Shown piece after piece: positions 38,516 through 49,310 of a stretch of DNA of 64,000 nucleotides. Positions within the stretch are counted from its first letter, which is position 1. Every line of letters starts with the position of its first letter. The stretch is from contig NC_092680.1 in NCBI RefSeq assembly GCF_964355755.1, forward strand, positions 10,705,001-10,769,000. Reading direction: 5' to 3'. The translations under genes were made by a program, and so were the position numbers. The notes beneath the pieces are model-generated. The model did no database searches, had not been told where the DNA came from, and saw only the letters and a program-made list of their open reading frames with translations. This stretch comes from Antedon mediterranea. Lineage: Eukaryota > Echinodermata > Crinoidea > Comatulida > Antedonidae.

Positions 38516-38661
38516 TTTGACACACGTGAGCCCGATAAACAAATACAAGGAAACAAGTATTGGTTTTAAAGTTATTTAATATAAATGGCAAGTCATCGTT
38601 GCAGCATGCACGTAAAAGGAAAACATAAAAAAGGAACATTGGGATGCTCTGAAAGGGCCAA
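38516..38661 (-). repeat. Split direct repeat B1
   Basis: A 146-bp internal copy of the terminal B repeat, immediately next to A2 and followed by a short GGGGCCAACGAAG repeat. Confidence 0.9.
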
Positions 38662-38724
38662 CGAAGGGGCCAACGAAGCAGCCCAAATTAAGTGCAGGTA
38701 GAACCGATGACAAGCCATTCAGAT

Positions 38725-39175
38725 GATGGTACAACATATGTTGACACCCAGAACGTATAGAAACTATCTACATAGTCTACCTGGAGCAACATGTGTTGAC
38801 TCCAGTACCCGGTTGACCATTAGCGCCTGATAGGTGGAGCAACCAAATATTGACATCGAAAAACGTATAGAAACACCTACATTAGTCTTCCTGGAGCAAC
38901 ATGTGTTGACTCCAGTACATGTTTAAACATTTTAATTAGGTAGGCAGTGCAACCAAATGTTGGCACCGAAAAACGTATAGAAACAATCTACATTAGTCTG
39001 CCTGAGGCAACATGTGTTGACTCCAGTACGCGTTTGAGAATTGAGTTTAATAAACGGTGCAACCATGTTGACACCGAAAACATATAAATAACTTATTAGT
39101 CTACCTGGAGCAACGTGTTGACTCCGATTGAACATATGATTATAATTGGCGGTGCAACCTATGCTGTCACCGAAA
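38725..39175. repeat. ~110-bp minisatellite between recombinase gene and B1
   Basis: About four diverged units, each with CTGGAGCAACATGTGTTGACTC and GCAACCAAATGTTGACACCGA (both variable). The near-palindrome CAACATGTGTTG recurs near 38785, 38895 and 39008. It lies just downstream of the recombinase gene and may be a 3' untranslated or recombinase-binding region. Confidence 0.8.
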
Positions 39176-39246
39176 GAAAACAAAAATGAAATAAGTAAAA
39201 CGATATACAGAAAAAATAAGTATCAAACTTTGTTTAAGCTTGACGC

Positions 39247-39937
39247 TTAATACCCAGTCATGCTTAGGAAATATGCCAACCAGCCAGCACCCATATTTAC
39301 AATGCTGTATTTGACAAAGTTATGTGGTTCGACCATCGTCCAAAAGTCATAATGTCTTGGTGAGAGTGTCCAAGTTGGTGAAGGTCGGTAGCTCGACCGA
39401 TTCTGAAAGAATGAGTGTTAAACTGTGTATGTTCCAGACTAGCATGGCGAGCTAATTGTTTATAGCATTAGTGTGTGTTCTGCAGCCTTGGAAACTACTG
39501 CTTCACTGGCTCTGAGGCATGCGAAGTAACATATTATGAACAAGGCTCTGTATAGGATGAATTCGTATTTGGATTTCATGCTACCTCGCATATGTCCAAT
39601 TAGCGTTACAAGAATGTCGGAGGTGACCGGCGGTCTGACCGGTTTGGATGGAGAGTGCGTTTTTTGTTTCGCTACTCCTCTGCATAAATTGCTGACTGCT
39701 GGATTTGCGGTAGGGTCTTCCATAAATGATGATAACCCTGTGCACGAATGACACTGCGCTAAGGTAGTTTCGAATCGTGGAAATCGCCAGTGCATTTTTA
39801 GTCAGCTTACTTACATAGAGAACAATTGTCTGTGGAGTCGCTGGTAGCGGAAGGCTTAGTGATTTCCTGAATTGGTTAAAATGGTGCCATTTGCTTTTAT
39901 AGTTACTAGCGGTTCCTTTGCTTAATGAGTTCCACAT
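39247..39937 (-). pseudogene. Tyrosine recombinase of the YR retrotransposon, frameshifted
   Basis: The start ATG overlaps the RNase H stop as TAATG. The N-terminal core-binding domain reads GTASNYKSKWHHF then ISTIRNYLSAVSFVH (39935 to about 39735). The frame then shifts. The catalytic domain shows PVTSDILVTLIGHM and CYFACLRASEAVV, with the first catalytic Arg in LRASE. A second shift near 39455 leads to THSFRIGRAT (the HxxR pair) and FGRWSNH. A third shift is needed to reach FVKYS, which holds the probable nucleophile Tyr near 39308. The enzyme would integrate the circular DNA copy. With at least three shifts it is inactive as read here, although all catalytic residues can be found. Confidence 0.85.
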
Positions 39938-40641
39938 TAGCTCTCGTGTGAGGATCTTGAGTTGTTTAGTGGTTCGAAGTAGATTGGTTGTAAGTGCTTT
40001 GGTATCTTTAGTGGTGTGCGATTCATACTGTGCTCCTCTAGCATGGCCTCAGTTTCCTGAAAACGAGAAAGAGCGTCACATATCCTGTTTTGCTTACCAG
40101 GGATGTGCCTGGCTGTAAACTGAATGTTGTTTAGTAGTAACAAATGGACGATAGCGCGAACCACTCTCATGACCTTTTCGTTTGACGACGATTTTTTGTT
40201 AAGCACATATACATAAGCTAGGTTGTCACAGTGGAAAACTACATGGGTGTTGGCTAGCTGTTTTGCAAAAATCGAAAGCATGACATAGATGGGGTAAATT
40301 TCGAGAACCATGATGTTGAACATTTTCCAAGATTCCGGCCAGCGGCCTTGAATCCAGAACTTTTGGAAGGTCGCACCAAGTGCGGTTTTTGAGGCATCAG
40401 AGGAGAAATGTAAACGCTGCGAGTCAAATTTTTGTGGGGGTGAAAAAATGGTAACGCCATTGTGTTTGCAAAGAAAGTCGGCCCAAATTTGGAGATACTC
40501 CTTTGCTGAGTCAGAAAGGTGAGTAGTTAAAAAGGGGTTAGTTAGACCGGCCGTTAGGGCATAAAGCCTTCTTAGGCACGCCAGTCCAGAGGGTATAACC
40601 CAGGTGGCAAATTGTAGCTTTTCAAAGAGATTGGAGGGCTC
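39937..40641 (-). pseudogene. RT connection and RNase H domain of the YR retrotransposon
   Basis: A frame of about 234 codons open from just after an in-frame stop at 40642-40644. The first part (FATWVIPSGLACLRRLYALT, then EYLQIWADFL) is the linker after RT typical of DIRS-like elements. RNase H follows: FSSDASKT (first Asp), MVLEIYPIY (Glu), VVFHCDNLAYV (second Asp) and ARHIPGKQN then DALSRFQE, the usual DIRS/Ty3 pattern. Catalytic acidic residues are present. It ends in TAA overlapping the recombinase ATG. This part alone looks intact; the upstream RT is in another frame. Confidence 0.85.
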
Positions 40642-40644
40642 TCA

Positions 40645-41400
40645 ATGTAGTTGAGTGAAGTTTTGAACTTTAAAGGGAGTAACGTAATTTTATTATCTCA
40701 GATGGAAGCCTGTCTTACATTTTCTGTAAATCAAGTTCAATACCCAGGAAGGAAATGGTGGTGGTGGGTGAAATTGTTTTGTGCGGTGCTAGAGGTATGC
40801 CACCGCGGTCAGCAAGCGCCTTGGATATCTTCAAGGAGTTCGCTCACAGTTGGTGTGTGTCTTCAATGACGAGGATTTCGTCTAATATTTTCACGTTATT
40901 GGGCTGTTTTAACTTTTTTATAAGGAAAAATTTCACTCCGTCAGAAAACTTATTGAATATTTGACACGAAGATCCGCCGCCTTGGGGGAGCGTTTTATCG
41001 TAGTAATACTGGCCTAACCACGTGAAACCTGTGAGGTGATATTGAGTGGGATGTAAATGTATTAGTCTGTATGCGTCACTGGTGTCCGTCTTAGCCATGA
41101 ATGCCGGGTGATTGTGTATGTCAATTATGTCTATTGCGTTGGCAATTGTTTCGTAATGAACTGTTATGCAAAACCCAGGGATGTTGTGATTGACAGCGTT
41201 TGAGTCGTAGGGATAGGAGAGGTTGTGGAGGATACGACATTTTTCAGGTACGGAATTTCTGGAAGGTTGTTGATGATAGCTTGGGAGTTAGTTGCTGTAA
41301 AAGCAGCCCCATGTAAGGTAGAAGCCATGAGCGAAACATTGGGTTAAGTAAGCGTGGTGTTTGTAACCAGATAAGAGTGCGCTTATTCTAGTGGGAATTA
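40645..41400 (-). pseudogene. Reverse transcriptase domain of the YR retrotransposon, decayed
   Basis: RT segments appear in order on the minus strand across more than one frame: YKHHAYLTQCF then AHGFYL, KCRILHNLSYPYDSNAVNHN, AFMAKTDTSDAYRLIHLHP (first catalytic Asp), GQYYYDKTLPQGGGSSCQIF, and VKILDEILVIED in place of the usual LDD box, then IPLAPHKTI and SFLGIEL. The second Asp of the catalytic pair is Glu, and stops or shifts separate the parts. The order matches DIRS-type RT. Confidence 0.82.
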
Positions 41401-41720
41401 TTGGGATCCCGAGCACTGAAAAACGAGTGGCAATACTGACAGTTTGTCTGGACACTTCTATTGAATCTGTTATGGTAGGAGAAGCCGAGTGGACGCTCCA
41501 CTGTTGGATGGGTTAGAGGTTTATGGTTAGCTCGTTGCGTCTAGTTTATGCAGGAGGTCGGCTCGAACCGATGACCAAGAGCAAAGTGTGTACTCAGTAG
41601 CCATTCGAAATTATCAGTCGTAAAAGTACCATTAATTTGAGGTATTTAATATACTTAAAATAATTTAAGATGTCCTGCGTATATTTACTTAAATAAAATT
41701 GTGGCGAAGTCGTGAAAGGC

Positions 41721-41990
41721 CTAGTGCCAGTTGTGTTCGTTTAAGATGCGGCATTTGGGCTTAGGAACAAGTTCAAAGGTACCAGTGAACGTAGGTAGGA
41801 ACGTAGGTAGGTTCGGCTTACCGACATTAATCTCAACCCCAGAAGTTACCAGGGTTTCGACGATATGCCTCATGTCCTTTAATTCGTTATTTATGTCAAA
41901 TTCAGGTACTGGCACGGTGCCGTGTTTTTTACCTCTTGTTAGTTCTTTTCCGTCCTGACATGGTGTATCTGTAAGAAAATCTTTGTGCAA
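41721..41990 (-). CDS. Possible gag/ORF1 remnant of the YR retrotransposon
   Basis: An 89-codon frame upstream of RT in the element's sense. It contains NNELKDMRHIVETLVTSGVE and ELVPKPKCRILNEHNWH. Its position fits a gag-like ORF or the segment between gag and RT. No family is recognised. An antisense frame covers the same bases and is probably a shadow. Confidence 0.35.
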   Translation of the reverse strand: MHKDFLTDTPCQDGKELTRGKKHGTVPVPEFDINNELKDMRHIVETLVTSGVEINVGKPNLPTFLPTFTGTFELVPKPKCRILNEHNWH

Positions 41991-42104
41991 TTAAGACGGA
42001 AAGAAAAATGTGTGTGGACAGATATCATCAAGTTGCAGGGGGAAAGGGCCCTGCAACCATGTTAAAGGAGTGAAAAAAAAAAAAAGATTGGAGACAAAAG
42101 TCAG

Positions 42105-43480
42105 CATTGGGGTAGTGAATGAACCAGCATGAGTCATTTAATGAAATGCTGTACTTAGAGGAGGGTGATAAGACACCACCGCCGTATGGGGTGATAGTAG
42201 GGGGACCAGCATGAGTCATATAACCAGCATGAGTCATATAATGAATGCTGTACTTAAGAGCATGAGTGATAAAACACCGCCGTATGTGGGGGTAGTTAAT
42301 GAACCAGCATAAGTAATTATGTGGTGGGTGTAGGGGAACCAGCATGAGTCATATAAAGAATGCTGTACTTAAGAGCATGAGTGATAAAACACCGCCGGAT
42401 GTGGGGGTAGGTAATGAACCAGCATAAGAAATTATGTGGTGGTAGTAGGGGAAACCAGCATGAGTCATATAATAAATGCTGTACTTAAGAGCATGAGTGA
42501 TAAAACACCGCCGTATGTGGAGGTAGGTAATGAACCAGCATAAGAAATTATGTGGTGGTAGTAGGGAAACCAGCATGAGTCATATAATGAATGCTGTACT
42601 TAAGAGCATGAGTGATAAAACACCGCCGTATGTGGGGGTAGGTAATGAACCAGCATAAGAAATTATGTGGTGGTAGTAGGGAAACCAGCATGAGTCATAT
42701 AATGAATACTGTACTTAAGAGCATGAGTAATATAATGAACCAGCATAAGAAATTATGTGGTGGTAGTAGGGAAACCAGCATGAGTCATATAATGAATGCT
42801 GTACTTAAGAGCATGAGTAATATAATGAACCAGCATAAGAAATTATGTGGTGGTAGTAGGGAAACCAGCATGAGTCATATAATGAATGCTGTACTTAAGA
42901 GCATGAGTAATATAATGAACCAGCATAAGAAATTATGTGGTGGTAGTAGGGAAACCAGCATGAGTCATATAATGAATGCTGTACTTAAGAGCATGAGTAA
43001 TATAATGAACCAGCATAAGAAATTATGTGGTGGTAGTAGGGAAACCAGCATGAGTCATATAATGAATGCTGTACTTAAGAGCATGAGTAATAAAACACCG
43101 CCGTATGTGGGGGTAGTTTATGAACCAGCATAAGTAATTATGTGGTGGTAGTAGGGAAACCAGCATGAGTCATATAATGAATGCTGTACTTAAGAGCATG
43201 AGTAATAAAACACCGCCGTATGTGGGGGTAGTTAATGAACCAGCATAAGTAATTTATATGGTGGTAGTATGGGAACCAGCATGAGTCATATAATGAATGC
43301 TGTACTTAAGAGGATGGTGATAAAACACCGGCGTATGTCGGTGTATGAACCAGCATAAGTCAATTATGTGGTGGTAGTATAGGAACCAGCATCATATCGT
43401 CATAATGAATGCTGTACTTGGGAAACCAGCATGAGTCAAAATGAGTGCTGTACTTTGGAAACCAGCATGAGTCTTAATAT
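42105..43480. repeat. 90-120-bp satellite in the 5' part of the YR retrotransposon
   Basis: Units contain AACCAGCATGAGTCATATAATG, GAATGCTGTACTTAAGAGCA and, in longer forms, AAAACACCGCCGTATGTGGG. Four 90-bp units at 42721-43080 are identical by eye; flanking units are ~115-120 bp and more diverged. Because 90 is divisible by three, a plus-strand frame (42645-43133) reads as a 30-residue repeat. It runs antisense to the element and is best seen as accidental. A poly-A stretch is at about 42072-42086. Confidence 0.85.
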
Positions 43481-43482
43481 AA

Positions 43483-43757
43483 TGAATGATTTGATTTGAT
43501 TTGAATTTATTTGGAAAATCATCATAAGAAATACATACAAAGTGATAACATAAATTACGGACATTACAAATAATACATTTATAAAAGACTTTCCAGGATA
43601 GCCCAAAAAGCTTATCAGCTTATTTCCATTGGGATCCTTTTACAATCTAAAATAAAAAATATAAACATTACAAAGTATAGCATTAAACACGTAAATATTT
43701 AAAAAAACAATAAAATAAAAAAAACAAGTTAAATTAAAGACTATGATTGACTTATAA
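43483..43757 (-). mobile_element. LINE 3' tail, minus strand, nested in the YR element
   Basis: The plus strand starts GATTTGATTTGATTTGAATT, the complement of a (CAAAT)n tail. It continues with a segment whose complement holds AAGCTTTTTGGGCTATCCTGG, resembling LINE 3' ends of the CR1/L2 type. It interrupts a unit of the satellite, which resumes near 43765. No open frame remains. Confidence 0.6.
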
Positions 43758-43799
43758 AGTTACTTTACTTGGGGAACCAGCATGAGTCATAAGATGAAT

Positions 43800-44523
43800 G
43801 CTATACTAACTATAAACCATTCAGATTTGTGCAAAATATTTGCCAGATTAGCGTAGCATCAAGAAAGAAAAACAACAAGTTATTATTTATTTCTTTTGGA
43901 TGTAAAACAATGGGAAAAAAATAAATGGTGTCAACAGTGTATTGCCTGGCATTTTGTTTTGTTTATTCTGTTTAATTATGTATTTATTTTCCTCTAAAAT
44001 CCGGTTCCGGATTGTCCACAGTGACTGCAGTAGTAGTTACAGATAATAAGATTGTTGTTATTTAATGGCATAAGTTAGCATAAGAGGCTCCGTGCATGAA
44101 AGCAGACCTTACTTTTTAACTAGGTCATTCGATCCGAGGTCGATTATCAAAAATCTGGCTTGAATGTTGCCACTTGATTTACAAAATTAGTTAGGTCGTT
44201 TATCTTTAGGCCGGGCACCCCCCAAAGAACAGTATTATCATAGTGATGACTGATTCGGAAGTCAGGCAAAGGTCGATGTGAACCAAGTATGGAGTCGGAT
44301 GAATTACCCAAGCCGTGATGGAAAGCGAGGCTTTCGCTCAAACCGGAAACGAATGAGTTGAGCCTAGGCTAGGACACAACCAGACTACATAATTACAGTA
44401 AAGTACGAAAAATCGAACAGAATGGGGGTAAGATAAGGTGTTAGATGAATTCCAGTCAAAGTATATTGTGTGAGTTCACACAGCCTATAAGTGTATGAGG
44501 ATAAAATGAACTGGTAAATGTAA
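43800..44523. other. Region between satellite and repeat A1 of the YR element
   Basis: Likely 5' leader of the retrotransposon. A minus-strand frame at 44147-44341 (SESLAFHHGLGNSSDSILGS) shows no recognised domain. Nothing else is identified. Confidence 0.4.
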
Positions 44524-44646
44524 AAGTGAAAATTATTTTACTTAGCCAAAAACTGGCGTGGTAATCTGTTGACAGCGTGAGGTGAAGAGGATGAGATGCT
44601 CACGCTGTCAAAAGATGATTGCGAGGGCGCCCCGCAATCACGTGAT
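44524..44646 (-). repeat. Split direct repeat A1
   Basis: The 5' terminal repeat of the YR element, 123 bp, identical to A2 (38393-38515), ending CGCAATCACGTGAT at the insertion edge. Confidence 0.9.
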
Positions 44647-45877
44647 ATTTGCATAAATGCCAATATAATAGCATAATTTTTGAATTTTAAAAAGTGGAAA
44701 TTTTGGCAATTTTTCGAAAAAATTTCAGTGGTCCCCCGCAGCGAAATTTTCAAAAAAAATTGCCAAAGTTCGACCCTTTTATTTTTTGACATAACTAGTT
44801 ACGATGGCTCTTTAAGATGATTCTAACACAATATATTTGCATAAATGCCAATATAATAGCATAATTATTGAATTTAAAAAATTGGAAATTTTTGCCATTT
44901 TTCGAAAAAAAGAATGGAGTAAAAGAATTAAACGAAGGAGACTAAAATGGTATGGACACATAATTAGATTACCGGATGATACCCCAATCAAACAAACAAT
45001 GAAGGAAACTAACAGGAAAGTAAAACCACCAGTAGGAAGACCAAGAAATAACTGGATGAATCAAATAAAGAAAGAATTACAAGGACTAGTAGACACTAAC
45101 ACAATAACAAACCATCCTGCCATAAACAGAAAAAAATGGAAACAAATTGTGGAAAGCGTAATGTCGGAAGACGGAAAACGTTAACAACAAACAATTTCGA
45201 AAAAATTCCTTTGAAATTTTCGCAAAATTGGCCAAATTTCAAACCTTTTATTTTTTGACATAACTAGTTACTATGGCTCTATAAGATGATGTTAGCACAA
45301 CATATTTGCGTAAATGGCAATATTATATAGCATACTTTTTTAATTTAAAAATGTAGAAATTTTGGCCATTTTTCGAAAAAATTCCTATGGTCCCCCACAG
45401 GGAAATTTTCACAAAAATTGGAAAATTTCAAACCTTTTATTTTTTGACATAACTAGTTACTATGGCTCTATAAAATAATGTTAGCACAATATATGTGCAT
45501 AAATGGCAATATTATAGCATAATTTTTTAATTTCAAAAAGTGGAAATTTTGGCAATTTTTCGAAAAAATTCCAATGGTCCCCCGCAGCGAAATTTTCGAA
45601 AAATTACCAAATTTTGACCTTTTTATTTTATTACATAACTAGTTACAATGGCTCTATAAGATGATTCTAACACAATATATTTGCATAAATGCCAATATAA
45701 TAGCATAATTATTGAATTTTAAAAAGTGGAAATTTTTGCCATTTTTCGAAAAAATTCCTATGGTCCCCCACAGGGAAATTTTCGCAAAAATGGCCAAATT
45801 TCAAACCTTTTATTTTTTGACATAACTAGTTATTCTGGCTCTATAAGATGATTCTAACACAATATATTTGCATAAAT
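44647..45877 (+). repeat. Family A satellite array, copy 3, right part
   Basis: Forward family A units continue from the retrotransposon edge. They are interrupted by a LINE tail at 44911-45197 and end at the conserved A/B junction (CATAAATAAAGTTTC). Confidence 0.9.
44911..45197 (+). pseudogene. LINE reverse transcriptase C-terminal tail
   Basis: The open frame continues from satellite sequence into EWSKRIKRRRLKWYGHIIRL, then PVGRPRNNWMNQIKKEL, then INRKKWKQIVESV, stopping at 45182-45184. The pattern RRLxWxGHxxRxxD, GRPRxxW and RxxWxxxV is the C-terminal tail of many LINE reverse transcriptases. The piece is 5'-truncated and sits within one family A unit at TTTTTCGAAAAAA/TTTCGAAAAAATTCC. A shortened inverted copy of the same insertion is at 50900-51015. 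Confidence 0.85.
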
Positions 45878-47654
45878 AAAGTTTCATCGAAATGCAAAAA
45901 TTGGTCTAAAACGTTTCCAAATGCGATTTGAAGCTATTCTAAGCACTTTTGGGTTTTTATGTTAACAAGTTTATTAAAAAATGCACAAAATGGTCTAAAA
46001 CGTCTCCAAATGCGATTTGAAGCTATTCTAAGCACGTTGGTGTTTTTATGTTAACAAGTTTTTCCCATTTTGTGATTTTTGAAAAAACTTGTTAACATAA
46101 AAACACCAAAGTGCTAAGAATAGCTTCAAATCGCATTTGGAGACGTTTTAGATCATTTTGTGCATTTCAATGAAACTTGGTTACACAAAACATCAAAGTG
46201 CTTAAAATCACATTAGAAACCGTTTTAGACCATTTTGAGCATTTCAATAAAACATTTCACACAAAAACATCAAAGAGCACAAAATAGCTTAATATCGTAT
46301 TTAAAAACGTTTAAGACCATTTTGTGATTTTCGAAAAAATCTGTTAACACAAAACATCAAAGTGTACAAAAAAGCTTCAAATCGCATTTGGAGACGTTTT
46401 AGACCATTTTGTGATTTTCGAAAAAACCTGTTAACACAAAAACACAAAAGTGCTTAGAATAGCTTCAAATCGCATTGGGAGACGTTTTAGATCATTTTGT
46501 GCATTTCGATGAAACTTGGTTACACAAAAACATCAAAGTGCTTAAAATCAAATTAGAAACCGTTTTAGACCATTTTGAGCATTTCGATCAAACTTTTCAC
46601 ACAAAAACATCAAAGAGCACAAAATAGCTTAATATCGTATTTAAAAACGTTATAGACCATTTTGAGCATTTCGACAAAACTTTTGCACACAAAACATCAA
46701 AGTGTATAGAATAGCTTCAAATCGCATTTGGAGACGTTTTAGACCATTTTGTGATTTTCGATGAAACTTGGTTACACAAAATCATCAAAGTGCTTAAAAT
46801 CACAATAGAAACCGTTTTAGACCATTTTGAGCATTTTGATAAAACTTTTTCACACAAAACTTCATAGTGTACAGAATAGCTTCAAATCGCATTAGAAACC
46901 GTTTTAGACCATTTTGAGCATTTCGACAAAACTTTTTCACACAAAACATCAAAGTGTACAGAATAGCTTCAAATCGCATTTGGAGACGTTTTAGACCATT
47001 TTGTGATTTTCGAAAAAACATGTTAACATAAAAACACCAAAGTGTTAAGAATAGCTTCAAATCGCCTTTGGAAACTTTTTAGACCATTTTGTGCATTTCG
47101 ATGAAACTTCGTTACACAAAAACATCAAAATGCTTAAAATCACATTAGAAACCGTTTTAGACCATTTTGAGCATTTCAATACAACTTTTCACACAAAAAC
47201 ACCAAAGTGCTAAAGTAGCTTCAAATCGTATTTAAAAACGTTTTAGACCATTTTGAGCATTTCGACAAAACTTTTTCACACAAAACATTAAAGTGTACAG
47301 AATAGCTTCAAATCGCATTTGGAGACGTTTTAGACCATTTTGTGATTTTCCAAAAAACTTGTTAACATAAAAACACCAACGTGCTAAGAGTAGCTTCAAA
47401 TTGTATTTAAAAACGTTTTAGTCCATTTTGAGCATTTCGACAAAACTTTTTCACATAAAACATGAAAGTGTACAGAATAGCTTCAAATCGCATTTGGAGA
47501 CGTTTAGACCATTTTGTGATTTTCCAAAAAAACTTGTTAACATAAAAACACCAACGTGCTAAGAGTAGCTTCAAATTGTATTTAAAAACGTTTTAGACCA
47601 TTTTGAGCATTTCGACAAAACTTTTTCACACAAAACACCAAAGTGCTAAGAATA
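45878..47654. repeat. Family B satellite array, copy 3
   Basis: Nearly identical to 24538-26305 in unit order and variants, including the turning point at 46039-46107. Forward units occupy the first ~185 bp and inverted units the rest. This is the core of the larger palindrome. Confidence 0.9.
46039..46107. repeat. Foldback centre, copy 3
   Basis: Perfect 25-base arms at 46039-46063 and 46083-46107, same sequence as at 1438 and 24699. It is the turning point between the two flanking arms of A, D and C. Confidence 0.9.
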
Positions 47655-49310
47655 GTGCTATAATATTGCCATTTATACACATATATTTTGCTAACATCAT
47701 CTTATAGAGGCATAGTAACTAGTTATGTAAAAAAATAAAGGGTTGAAATTTGGCCATTTTAGAAAATTTTCCTGCGGGGGACCATAGGAATTTTTTCCAA
47801 AAATGTCAAAAATTCCCACTTTTTAAAATTCAATAATTATTCTATAATATTTCCATTTATACAAATATATTGTGCTAACATCATCTTATAGAGCCATAGT
47901 AACTAGTTATGTCAAAAAATAAAAGGGACAAAATTTGGAAATTTTTCGAAAATTTTCCTGTGTGAGACCATAGGAATTTTTTCGAAAAATGGCAAAAATT
48001 TCCACTTTTAAAGTTCGAAAAGTATGCTATAATGTTGCCATTTATACAGATATATTTTGCTAACATCATCTTATAGAGCCATCGTAACTAGTTATGTCAA
48101 AATATAAAAGGGTCAAAATTTAACAATTTCGCTGCGGGGGACAATAGGAATTTTTTCGAAAAATGGCCAAAATTTCCACTTTTTTAAATTCAATAATTAT
48201 GCTATAATATTGCCATTTATGCACATATATTGTGCTAACATCATCTTATAGAGATATAGCAACTAGTTATGTCAAAAAAATAAAAGGGACAAAAAATGGA
48301 AACATTTTCCACTTTTTAAAATTAAATAATTATGCTATAATATTGCCATTTATACAGATATATTTTGCTAACATCAACTTATAGAGCCATAGTAACTAGT
48401 TATTTCAAAAAATAAAAGGTTTGAAATTTCACCATTTTTACGACAATTTCTCTGCGGGGGACCATACTATTATTTTCGAAAAATGGCAAAAATTTCCAAT
48501 TTTTTATATTCTATAATTAGGCTATAGTATTGCCATTTATGCACATATATTGTGCTAAAATCATCTTATAGAGCAACAGCAACTACTTATGTCAAAATAT
48601 AAAAGGGTCGAAAACGACCAAAATTTCCAACTTTTAAAATTCAATAATTAGAATATAATATTGCCATTTATGCACATATATTGTGTTAACATCATCTTAT
48701 AGAGCCATAGTAACTAGTTATGTCAAAAAATAAAAGGTTTGAAATTTGGCCATTTTTGCGAAAATTTCCCTGCGGGGGACCATAGGAATTTTTTTCGAAA
48801 AATGACCAAAATTTCCACTTTTTAAAATTCAAAAATTATGCTATAATATTGCCATTTATGCACATATATTGTGCTAACATCATCTTATAGAGCCATAGTA
48901 ACTAGTTATGTAAAAAAATAAAAGGGTCTAAATTTGGCCATTTTTGGAAAATTTTCCTGCGGGGGACCACAGGATTTTTTTCGAAAAATGGCGAAAATTT
49001 CCACCTTTAAACTTCAATAATTAGGCTATAATATTGCCATTTATGCACATATATCGTGTTAACATCATCTTATAGAGCCATAGTAACTAGTTATGTCAAA
49101 AAATAAAAGGATCGAAATTTGGCCATTTTTCGAAAATTTTCCTGCAGGGGACCAAAGGAATTTTTTCAAAAAATAACAAAAATTTCCACCTTTTAAAATT
49201 CAATAATTAGGCTATAATATTGCCATTTATGCACATATATTGTGTTAACATCATCTTATAGAGCCATAGTAACTAGTTATATAAAAAAATAAAAGGGTCG
49301 AAATTTGACC
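47655..49310 (-). repeat. Family A satellite array, inverted, copy 3 left part
   Basis: About nine inverted units. The first ~1 kb parallels 26306-27350 unit for unit. It is broken at 49311 by a family B patch. Confidence 0.9.

Larger units (their letters stand above)
38191..44646 (-). mobile_element. Ngaro/PAT-like tyrosine-recombinase (DIRS-order) retrotransposon
   Basis: A ~6.46-kb element on the minus strand. It has split direct repeats in the order A1 (44524-44646), ORFs, B1 (38516-38661), A2 (38393-38515), B2 (38191-38336), the arrangement known for Ngaro and PAT elements. Between them lie RT, RNase H and tyrosine recombinase domains. The flanks join as ACAATAT|ATTTGCAT to restore a normal family A unit with no target duplication, as expected for recombinase-mediated integration. 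The A1 and A2 copies are identical over 123 bp; B1 and B2 differ at 3 of 146. The genes carry several frameshifts, so it is not autonomous now. It also holds two tandem-repeat blocks and a nested LINE tail. Confidence 0.88.

Noticed and set aside
42645-43133. 162-codon frame with a 30-residue repeat
   Set aside because: It exists because a 90-bp satellite unit is divisible by three. It is antisense to the retrotransposon.
42105-43480. CRISPR-like array
   Set aside because: There are no unique spacers between constant repeats. The units are continuous satellite in a eukaryotic context.
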